A stretch of DNA of 25,470 nt from Hypsibius dujardini. Taxonomy: Eukaryota > Tardigrada > Eutardigrada > Parachela > Hypsibiidae. How positions within the stretch are numbered: position 1 is the first letter of the stretch; each line of letters starts with the position of its first letter. The stretch lies in contig LRSR01001678.1 in NCBI GenBank assembly GCA_001579985.1, positions 1 through 25,470 of the forward strand. Direction: 5' to 3'. Below the pieces are notes generated by a model that made no database searches, was not told the origin of the DNA, and was given only the letters and a program-made list of their open reading frames with translations. Position numbers and translations under genes: made by a program. Positions 17,725 to 25,470 of the stretch are shown piece by piece.

Positions 17725-17885
17725 CCCTGCCACCCGGTGACCCATTCCAGAGCCCTTCCCTCATACTAGTACAAGTTAGAATTATTGTGTAGATTGTCAA
17801 TACTCAAAGAAACAATTGAAGAAATCAATCAATCAGCCTCTCGACGTTGCTAAATCATCTTCAGAGCGGCAGAACAATCAATCAG
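17725..17885. repeat. Relative of the 4.1-kb hairpin element
   Basis: CCCATTCCAGAGCCCTTCCCTCATAC at about 17742 matches the hairpin arm at 4127-4153 apart from a few bases, and CAGAGCGGCAGAACAATCAATCAG at about 17861 is the inverted form of the block at about 4058-4085. Here only one arm is present, so no large hairpin forms. Confidence 0.8.
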
Positions 17886-19522
17886 CCTATCTTCGACAGC
17901 TGAAACATCCGTCAAACCACTTTACAGTTGACACCGATATGTCTATCAACATCTGGAAATTTTAGGCATCGCATAAAAAATGCAGCAAGAAAATAATTAG
18001 CCAGCCGTGTCCCCATCCGAACAGCTAAATAAACAGCACTGGACGGAGCAAAAATCTTAGAAGACGTTAAGTGATTGCGACGAAATAAAACGCAATCGCA
18101 CTTGTGAAAATGCACAACAAATAAAATCTATTTAATCAAATAATCGACCTATCGCACCTCCATTAAATCACGACGGGTTTATTTAAGATTTGATTAGGAG
18201 CAAAAAATATAGGCGAGAAAACAACCACAAACCTTTTGAGAGATTGCTAATTAACTCGGGAAAAAATGTGTCGCCTATAGATTCCAATGGGAAGAAAGGA
18301 AGAAGCAGGCTGGGATTCTTCAAGGACGGCGACGGAAGATCAATCAAGCATGCATCTAAAATGGCTTCCTTAGCGGTCAGCGTGCAAATAAACTCCTTCA
18401 ACACTCTGCTTGCGGCTGACAATGCCTGCCAACAAAAGATGAGAGGCTGCGCTTATGATTCATAAAAGAAGATCAATGCCAGCAGTCAAAATTCAATCAG
18501 ATTTGCTCGCACGATGATTAATGATGAACTTGCTTGCGACTTGCAAGCCTACGAGGACAACTTTATGCATTGTTTACATTACGACAAACCGAACTTGAGC
18601 CTACACAACAACCGGAGAAAATATCCACGTGCTCCCTATTACCGACGTGCACTAATCACGTGACATTTATCGGAGGCTTGTCTCGTTTCAGAAATCAGTT
18701 GTCGTGCGCATCAGTTTCAGCCACGCCTACTTTTACACCTATTAAGCCCCCTCGCACTTGCTTGCTGGGGCTGGCAGGGGCTGGCAGGGGCTGGCAGGTG
18801 CTAGCTGGCACATACGTATACAGTATGTGTTAGCCGAACTGTCTTGATATAGACTGTCTGTGGCAACTTTAAGTCATTACAAGTTGTGATAGCAAAAAAA
18901 AGGACTTGTGAACGTTTTGTGTGAATATGGGATTCTTCTATGTGGGACGAGAGCAGTAGGCAGTCGGTTGCTTCAATGGGAATATGCGGGGATAGGGTTC
19001 GTCAAGCCCAGCCTTGGTGTCAAGAATGGGATTGCGATCGGCGCGAACGCTGGATGGGGAAGAGGCGTTGATTACTTGACAGCAGAACGTGCTGTAAATT
19101 TGCGTGTATCGATGGAAAGATTGTTAGCCCCTCTAAGGCCGAGAGGGATCGATGCGGCGGAAATGGGATCACTCTCTGGACTCTGTGGCCGGGGATGGGG
19201 ATGACATGATACCCCGGCCTCTTGCTCAAGAGATCTCCGAAAACAGTCCTGCATATATGTGCAAGACTGGAAGTATGTGTGGATTAGTCGGCAGGTGGCG
19301 GCACTTTCGGGGGCGACACTTGTTAATCATTCCTTTAAGCTTGTTCATTATTCAAAACAATTCTTTCTGTGGAACCATCCAATTCCCGTGCTATCGTGCT
19401 AATCCTGACCCGGTTACAGAATATGTAAGCGACTGATAATAATCAAATAAGCCGATAAATGTCAGAGCTGCCCAGTTACTAGCAATCAAATGCGGTTAAT
19501 TAAGAACTAATTTCGTGCAAGG
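17886..19522. other. Intergenic, no gene recognised
   Basis: About 1.6 kb. Frames of 90-100 codons on the plus strand (18190-18465, 18534-18833, 18908-19204, 19152-19436) have no domain, no splice partners and unremarkable composition. The region may hold the alpha-catenin promoter. A 10-bp tandem, GGGGCTGGCA, occurs three times at 18767-18796. Confidence 0.45.
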
Positions 19523-19524
19523 TA

Positions 19525-19679
19525 CTGTATTGTCGCGATTCTAACGGCCGTTTTTTGGCCCTACCAGAAAATTACGACTCCCGGGCCCAGGTCAGGCCGA
19601 AATTGAATCCGTGACGTCACACAGAGTCTTGCACGGGGGAAGCGGGACTAAGCTGACAGTTAGAATCGCGACAGTACAG
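19525..19679. mobile_element. MITE, CTGTACTG family copy
   Basis: Ends are inverted: CTGTATTGTCGCGATTCTAAC on the left pairs with GTTAGAATCGCGACAGTACAG on the right with one mismatch. The core shares GGCCCTACCAGAAAATTACGA and AATCCGTGACGTCACA with the element at 24310-24517. About 155 bp, no coding capacity. A minisatellite begins at its right edge. Confidence 0.88.
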
Positions 19680-19975
19680 TTGTTCACGATCCACGGTCCG
19701 GTAGTCCACGGTCCGGTAGTCCACGGTCCATGGTCCGGTAGTCCACAATCCCCGGTCCATGGTCCGGTAGTCCACGGTCCATAGTCCGGTAGTCCACGGT
19801 CCACGGTCCGGTAATTCACGGTCCGTGGTCCGATAGTCCACGGTCCATGGTTCGGTAGTCCACGGTCCACGGTCCGATAGTTCACGGTCCATGGTCCGGT
19901 AGTCCACGGTCCACGGTCCGATAGTTCACGGTCCATGGTCCGGTAGTCCACGGTCCACGGTCCGGTAGTTCACAA
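19680..19975. repeat. 21-22-bp minisatellite directly beside a MITE
   Basis: About thirteen units built from CCACGGTCC, CATGGTCCGGTAGT and variants; some short units of 15 bp at the left. The array starts within a few bases of the right terminal repeat of the element at 19525-19679. Translation of the minus strand gives repetitive DYRTMDRG-like frames that are artefacts of the period. Confidence 0.93.
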
Positions 19976-20430
19976 TCATATCCGCTATATATAAGCTCTG
20001 AAGCAATTCTGGAGGTTTCTCTTCAGCAAAACATCCCGACTTGATTGGATTAGATGCGTCCTTCAATGTGGGATGGAAGATTGGATGCGTCCTTTAATGC
20101 AACACGGAAGAAAACAGCTGCCAGCAATTTTCCCTCGCACGGCAAATTATATTGTCGTAGTAAACTGAACCATGGATTTGTTGGTTATTATTTCGCACCT
20201 GAGCTTTGGAACAAGCAAAAAATATACGCCTGATTTGGTGTAATTCTAGCACGTTTTTCCTCCTCTTTCAGTTAGGCGACTGATCTTCCGGTTAATTTGC
20301 GTGTATCGGTGCAGAAATAATTTATATTGCAATAAATACTTTTCATCTAATTGGTATATTCCCGGGATCCAGCTGGGTTAGTTTATCGAAGCATTATAAT
20401 TTGTGCGTGCACAACTCAACGGTTATTGTG
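19976..20430. other. Intergenic, no gene recognised
   Basis: Nothing codes recognisably. A short tandem duplication of GATGCGTCCTTCAATG-like sequence with GGAAGA occurs at about 20047-20113. Confidence 0.45.
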
Positions 20431-20705
20431 CTGTACGCTCCCGATCTCGAGGGTCGATTTTAGTTCCGGCCCGAAAACACGTTCCGTCGCTCGCTTGGTT
20501 GTTCATTCAGATTCACTTAAACTTTATTGACTTTAAAATTTTGAAACCGAAATCATCATTTCAATCAAGCAAGGTAGCATAGCCTGTCAGGCAAAAACTA
20601 ACGATCCAATCACGGACAAGTGAACGGAATTGAACGATCCACTCAAGTTTGATGTGAATCAGCGGGGGTGGGGCATAATCGACCCTTGAGATTGGGAGCG
20701 TACAG
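20431..20705. mobile_element. MITE-like element with 29-bp terminal inverted repeats
   Basis: Bases 20431-20459 and the reverse complement of 20677-20705 agree at 27 of 29 positions (CTGTACGCTCCC ... GGGTCGATT). The ends begin with CTGTAC, like the other family, but the interior is unrelated. 275 bp, no coding capacity. Confidence 0.83.
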
Positions 20706-20834
20706 TAGTAGAATTCCTTAACTCTTGAACCACCCATTTTCCAGCACAGGTTTATATATTTGAGGTGTTTTCCTTTTCATTATAAGAAGCTGATCCTTCT
20801 GATGTGGCGGGGCGTCACAGGCAGATTTCATCAT

Positions 20835-20880
20835 AGGGAGGACTGAAGAATCCAGGGAGGACTGAAGAACGCATATAAGT
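20835..20880 (+). promoter_or_regulatory. Probable TATA promoter with 19-bp tandem duplication
   Basis: AGGGAGGACTGAAGAA occurs at 20835 and again at 20854, a 19-bp tandem. It is followed at once by ATATAAGT (20873-20880), a plausible TATA box about 65 bp before the ATG at 20943. The arrangement parallels the promoter of the secreted Gln-rich gene. No transcript evidence is available. Confidence 0.5.
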
Positions 20881-20942
20881 ATTGAGGCTTCTGCAAGGGC
20901 AGCAGCTGAATCGACCACTGCTTCTGTACATTGTAGGCGGAA

Positions 20943-23900
20943 ATGATGGCGAACTCATCGTTTGTCCTGTTCACTGTGGAGATTATTACAGTCGGCCACA
21001 TCTTTCCCAATGCTCCTGGTGCCATTCCCTTCATCGGACCAGGACTGGATACAGCTATTGAAGAACTCGGGCGATTGTATGGCCGCAACTTTAACTTCAC
21101 TCACAAGTACCTCTTCGATTCACGGTACCCCAACGCGTATGAATTAGCGACCGGAAGCGATGTTTTAGTCGCCAGTTGGTACTACAGTCCTTTAAGGCGA
21201 CCGGGTAACCTGACAGTTTTCATTTTTGGAGGTAAGATTAATATGAGCCTATACCAAGCAATTACAAGTGAACCTTACTTTACAAGTTAACCTTACCTTA
21301 CAAGTGAGCCTTACCTTACAAGTGAACCTTAGCTTAAAAGTTAACCTTAGCTTACAAGTTAAACTGGGTTCATCGTAACGGAAAATCAACTATGATTATG
21401 GATGTAAGTCACCGTTTGTTCCGGTTTTCCGCAGGTTCTCTTGAATCTTACCCCACAAATCGGCTGGCCGGAGGATGGAATACTCTCATGATGACGAGGT
21501 ACGCCTAATTCGTTCAATTGTGAAAGTTCCTTCGTACCAAGTAAATTTTCCTGTAATTTGCGATGCGGAAGAAGCTAAGGTCCTGCATTTTCGAACAGCG
21601 TCACGAACGGTCAAATTCTCCGGAATCGCGAGCTTTCCCCGACCTGGATTACCGGGTCGTGTGTCTCTCTCGGGGCATATCTGCGACTGTACGACAACCT
21701 GCTGCAGACGTTCAAATGGCGATCCATCTACGTAATTGCTGATGCCGCTGCTAATCCGGTTTATCTGGACCTTCATCCCAGCCTCTTGGGTGTGATAAGC
21801 CGGATCGAGGGAAGCCAGTGCACATCGAGGTGGATCAACTCCGGCCGTAGTGTCGTCACCGACCTCAAACCTTATTTGCTTGAGTTCCAAACGATGAGCA
21901 GAGGTAAGAATACTTCTTGACTTATTACCGCGGAGAAATTCACGAATTGCAAAGAGATGTAATTTCCTAGTCTAATTCTGCTGCCTCTCTGGATGATTAA
22001 TAACATTCTATTTATCCTCACATTATTTCGCAGTTCTGATTTTCTTGGGACGTGGCGAAACACTACGACAGTTAATGGTATGAGATTCTTCAATGGTATT
22101 TATAATATCCTTGTCCAAACGAATCATGGTATAAAGTCCAGATTTCATGGTCAGGGGATAGTTGTGTTTAATTTTACAGTTGGAAGCATTCAACCAGTCC
22201 ATGACCGGTTCGGAATACGTAAGTCCCGATTCAAATGAAATATCTTGTACCCTTTAAGGTAATTTTTTTTAATGAAACAAATCTGATTATCCTAATAAGA
22301 ACGTGACTTTGAAGGTCATTAAATCATTAATTAATTAATTAATTCGCGACAAACATATTCTCCCTGCACGTAGGTCTTTATCGCCATGGAGGTCTTCGAG
22401 AGTCCGCTCTACGGTCGTTTTACATGGAAAGCCGGAGACAGTGACGACAACATGGCGAGGGAAGCCTTCCGGTCGGTCCTCCTGTTGGGCCCAGATCGGT
22501 CGATCTATGATGCGCCATCTACCGGCCTCGTTCACGACTGGAAACGGCGGACCTTGCGGGATTACAACGTGTCGTACGATGTATGGAAATGCCCATTCTC
22601 CCACTTTCATGAATGCAATTGTGAACCATTCAGCTGTGGCTGAGCTACTTCTTCAGCCCACGCCCATTCCAACGCGCCCACTCATACTTAACATGTGTGG
22701 GCGCATGGGTTTGGGTGTGGGCTCATGGTTTTGGATTTGGGCGCATGGGTTTGGGTGTGGGCTCATGGGTTTGGGTGTGGGCGCATGGGTTTGAGTGTGG
22801 GCGCATGAGTTTGGGTGTGGGCGCATGGGTTTGGGTGTGGGCGCATGGATTTAGGTGTGGGCGCATGGGTTTGAGTGTGGGCTGAGGAAGTAATTCTGCC
22901 ACAGCTGTATATGTTGTTATTATGCCGATTGTTTTTTACCTCATACCTACAGGAGGTCAATCCTTACGTCATGTCATCATACTCGTCTGTTCTGATATTT
23001 GGCCAGATCCTGAACGAAACATTAACCGCCGAAGAGCTCCCCGATTTCAGGGACGGAAAAGCGCTGGCGCAGCGATTTATGAACCGTTCTTTCAGGCTTG
23101 ACTACACGGAGGTGTATATCGACGAAGCTGGGGAGCGACGGCCGGATTTAGTCGTCCGAGACCTTGATCTTGAGTCCGGACGCTTTGTGGTAAGACCCGT
23201 ATCCACATTCCCCCCCCCCCACTATAAATGTGGAAGTTGTTCCCACCATACTACACTAATACACGTACGTGGTTGGACGATTCTGGCGGTGTCACAAATC
23301 AGATTGGTCTTTCACAGAAAAAACTGCTGCAGGAGAAGAAACACTCCCATTTGATTGCTCTTGGAGACATTGATTGGGGCGGAGACAGCGCGGACGAGGG
23401 TCCGCCGCAAAACGAGCCGCCGTGTGGCTATCGAGGCCACGCACGAGATTGTCAACGTTCAAGTATTCATTTACTGTAGAATTCTGATCAACTGGTGCTG
23501 TTCCGCGATCAGCTCAGTGAAAAGAGACCGGAACTGATTGGTTACAAAAATAGGAGACCACAAGACTGCACGTGCTTGATTGCCGACATTCTCGCTATAA
23601 ATTGTGTGAGAATCGGGTGATTGGTTACTTGATTGAAGCACTTGAGGGTTTTCGGCCCGTCGGAACTAATTTATCGGGGGGGGGGGTCCAAGAAATCGGC
23701 ACCAGTTGATCAGTTGAATTCTACAGTATACCATACGCAAAAGTTGCCTAAGAGTTACTTGATTACAGCGCAGTTATTGAATATTTTGGCCATTTTTTTT
23801 GCCGCAGATCACCAAACAGCAATAGTGACCGGGGTGTTGGTGACGCTTTGCGGCGTTGTTGGTGCAGTTACTGCAATTTATGCGGCAGTCAGACGGTACA

Positions 23901-24090
23901 GTGTCCATGCTTGTATTATTAATTTTGAGGGAGCTCTGGTGGTGTGTAATGGTAACATTCGTTCTTCTTACTGTATTTACACAGATCCAATAAAGCAGCC
24001 GATATGTGGTGGAAGCTCGAGCTGGTCGAAGAAATTACCGGGACTGTTTCAGTGACATTTACCCCAAAAGCGTTAAAGAGGATAGTTTGA
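20943..24090 (+). CDS. Receptor guanylate cyclase-like protein: ANF-receptor-type ectodomain and one membrane span
   Basis: Ten exons by splice consensus and matching phases: 20943-21231, 21435-21498, 21599-21903, 22034-22077, 22180-22218, 22374-22580, 22953-23189, about 23303-23462, 23808-23895 and 23985-24090. Predicted about 512 residues if it ends at the TGA at 24088. The ectodomain begins EIITVGHIFPNAPGAIPF, then LAGGWNTLM, SPTWITG, FKWRSIYVIADAAANP, LIFLGRGETLRQLM and VFESPLYGRFTW, in the order of the periplasmic-binding-like ligand domain of natriuretic-peptide-type receptors. EPPCGY precedes a hydrophobic span (about 452-474) and a basic RRSNK ... WWKLEL juxtamembrane piece. No convincing signal peptide starts the protein, so a 5' exon may be missing. 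Kinase-homology and cyclase domains are not seen; they may lie beyond the right edge or be lost. Exon 8 has three in-frame acceptors (exon starting at 23303, 23318 or 23333). Confidence 0.75.
21261..21365. repeat. 18-19-bp tandem repeat in receptor intron 1
   Basis: About six units of ACAAGTTAACCTTACCTT type between the donor at 21232 and the acceptor at 21434. Confidence 0.9.
22631..22907. mobile_element. TIR-bounded minisatellite (nine 20-bp units)
   Basis: Terminal repeats 22631-22661 and 22877-22907 are inverted copies (CAGCTGTGGC ... TACTTC ... TCAGCCCAC) with four mismatches in 31. Between them, 22701-22880 is exactly nine 20-bp units, consensus GCGCATGGGTTTGGGTGTGG, with no length change among them. 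The element lies in receptor intron 6 (22581-22952). The TIR ends are continuous with the array on the right, as if the array grew inside a MITE. Confidence 0.9.
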
Positions 24091-24309
24091 TTGAAGAGAG
24101 GCACTCGAAATACATGTTATAACGATCATACGTGTAGGTCAACTGCGAGAAAGTCGGAATCCGGAAGGGACTCATCAGCGCGTGAACCGTTCCGGTAGAG
24201 CGTGAACTTATCAACTTATTCATTGATTCTAATAAAATAATCCATAAAATTATGGATGAACGTTTGTAGTCCTCTAACAAGATATTAATTATCAATTTGT
24301 TTACCTTCA

Positions 24310-24517
24310 TACTGTACTGCCACAATTTTAAGGGTAGGTTTTTTGCCCTACCAGTAAATTACCGACCCCCGGTCCAACTTGTGTTCACTGGTTTCACTGC
24401 GCTTTTGGCGGCCGAAGTCGGCCCTTGATGAACGGAAGTGAATCCGTGACATCACATACAGTCTACCATGGGTGGGCGGGGCTAAACCCACCCTTTAAAA
24501 TCGTGGCAGTACAGTAT
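24310..24517. mobile_element. MITE with perfect 14-bp TIRs, TA-flanked
   Basis: TACTGTACTGCCAC at 24310-24323 is exactly inverted at 24504-24517. If the outer TA is a duplicated target, the element proper is CTGTACTG ... CAGTACAG, consistent with a Tc1/mariner-type non-autonomous element. The core shares CCCTACCAGTAAATTACCGA and GAATCCGTGACATCACA with 19525-19679. It follows the last receptor exon seen. Confidence 0.9.
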
Positions 24518-24678
24518 ATTTTTTTGTTGCATCGACAACGGGACTTTTCTGTTTGTCAGTGCGTACCTCAAATTCGAACGAGGGATGCCTTTTTGATGTT
24601 CTTTCAAACGTGCAGGATACAACTACTGTAATTGAACATTGCGCCGTTGAAGCTCAGGATCATGGCTTATTGGCACGT

Positions 24679-25002
24679 TATAAAACATGCACTGCACTGG
24701 CGCAGTGCACTGGTGCAGTACAGTGCCAGTGCAATAGTGCGGTCTGCCGGTGCGGTGCGCCAATGCGGTGCGCCAATGCGGTGCGCCAATGCGGTGCGCC
24801 AGTGCGGTGCGCCAGTGCAGTGCGCCAGTGCAGTGCGCCAGTGCGGTGCGCCAGTGCAGTGCGCCAATACGGTGCGCCAGTGTGGTGCGCCAGTGTAGTG
24901 CGCCAGTGCGGTGCGCCAGTGCGGTGCGCCAGTGCGGTGCGCCAGTGCGGTGCGCCAGTGCGGTGCGCCAGTGCAGTGCGCCAGTGCAGTGCATGTTTTA
25001 TA
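24679..25002. mobile_element. TIR-bounded 13-bp minisatellite
   Basis: Arms 24679-24712 and 24969-25002 are inverted copies with one mismatch in 34 (outer part TATAAAACATGCACTGCACT). Between them about eighteen 13-bp units, consensus CAGTGCGGTGCGC with CAATGC and CAGTGCAG variants, run from about 24761 to 24990. The inner end of each arm is itself made of the same GTGC-rich material. All six frames are open over most of the array because 13 is not a multiple of three and the unit lacks stops; none is taken as a gene. Confidence 0.9.
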
Positions 25003-25012
25003 TCGTGCTCGG

Positions 25013-25470
25013 TTTATTGCATATGCATGTGCATTCACTATATGCACATGGCGGTCGAAGGAAAAATTAAGTTCTAGCCGCTGACCAATCGAACTGGGGA
25101 TATGGGTAGTTTGGCCTTCAGTTCTGCATGTACGGATAGCAATTATGCAAATTAATGACTTTCCGACTTTGACTATTTCATGCTAATCGTCTAGCAATCT
25201 TTACAAATGGATAATTAAGCTTGCACGCGGCAGACGAAGTCACCAACACTCCTGCAACTCCAGACAGACTAAAATCGATGGTTCCCAGGTTCAAAATATC
25301 GCCAACGCAAAACTAGAGAATTACCGAATTATGCAATCATGATCTCGATTATCTCGGTCGAGGCATCACTTCAAAGTGCAGGACCTTCTCCGACAAAGAT
25401 CCTTAATCCTGGAGGTATGTCATGGGCATGCACCACTTGCATGCAAGGTTCAAAGGAGGAAGTGGGGCAG
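25013..25470. other. Right end of window, unassigned
   Basis: No domain is recognised. A short frame on the plus strand from 25340 stays open to the window edge, and GGAGGTATGTC at about 25410 looks like a splice donor, so a further exon of the receptor gene or of a new gene is possible but unsupported. Confidence 0.3.

Noticed and set aside
18908-19436. Two overlapping plus-strand frames of 94-98 codons
   Set aside because: No similarity recognised, no promoter or splice evidence, and they overlap in different frames.
19592-19951. Minus-strand frames of 96-119 codons rich in DYRT/GPWT repeats
   Set aside because: They are translations of the 21-22-bp minisatellite; two overlapping frames give similar repeats, and there is no start context or domain.
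22697-22885. 62-codon plus-strand Gly/Trp/Val repeat frame
   Set aside because: Translation of the nine-unit 20-bp minisatellite in a receptor intron.
24560-24600. Possible tRNA fragment from AAATTCGAACGAGGG resembling a T-loop
   Set aside because: No acceptor stem, anticodon arm or A-box could be placed upstream; no tRNA or rRNA gene was found in the window.
24553-25077. Frames of 88-174 codons on both strands with ALAHRTGAPHWRT or CASAVRQCGAP repeats
   Set aside because: The 13-bp array lacks stops in every frame; all frames are equally open, so this is not coding evidence.

Overview
The window is animal nuclear DNA: every gene is split by short GT-AG introns, often in phase 0, and the products are metazoan (alpha-catenin, B-type cyclin, HP1-like chromatin protein, ARL13-type ciliary GTPase, ANF-receptor-type membrane receptor). 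The receptor ectodomain style, intron sizes and density of small palindromic elements fit a tardigrade such as a Hypsibius relative. That assignment is inference; an ecdysozoan is as far as the sequence itself clearly goes.

Layout. 1-266: a (TCTG)n microsatellite inside an intron. 267-1096 (-): the first two coding exons of an ARL13B-like GTPase, running off the left edge. 2812-4989 (-): a complete four-exon HP1-like gene with chromodomain, long charged helix and chromo-shadow-like domain. 6693-9344 (-): a complete seven-exon cyclin B, predicted 363 residues. 10913-12100 (+): a three-exon gene for a secreted Gln/Pro/Gly/Tyr-rich protein with a clear TATA promoter. 12734-17578 (-): a complete eleven-exon alpha-catenin, predicted 900 residues. 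20943-24090 (+): a receptor-guanylate-cyclase-like gene, ectodomain plus one membrane span, without kinase-like or cyclase domains in view. The genes are unrelated housekeeping and accessory genes and there is no operon. The secreted-protein gene is divergent from cyclin B and convergent with alpha-catenin.

Between and inside these genes lies a dense set of small repeats: at least four families of terminal-inverted-repeat (MITE-like) elements, a perfect 56-bp-arm hairpin, (CTGT)n arrays in introns of three genes, and several minisatellites. Two minisatellites sit exactly between matching inverted repeats (22631-22907 and 24679-25002).

The most unusual items are the HP1-like protein whose hinge is a 16-fold hexapeptide charged helix, the TIR-bounded minisatellites, the perfect hairpin in an HP1 intron with a relative 13 kb away, the stop-free 180-bp cyclin B intron, and tandemly duplicated motifs just upstream of two TATA boxes. 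Exon joins were done by hand from splice consensus, phase and family similarity; no transcript or database search was available.
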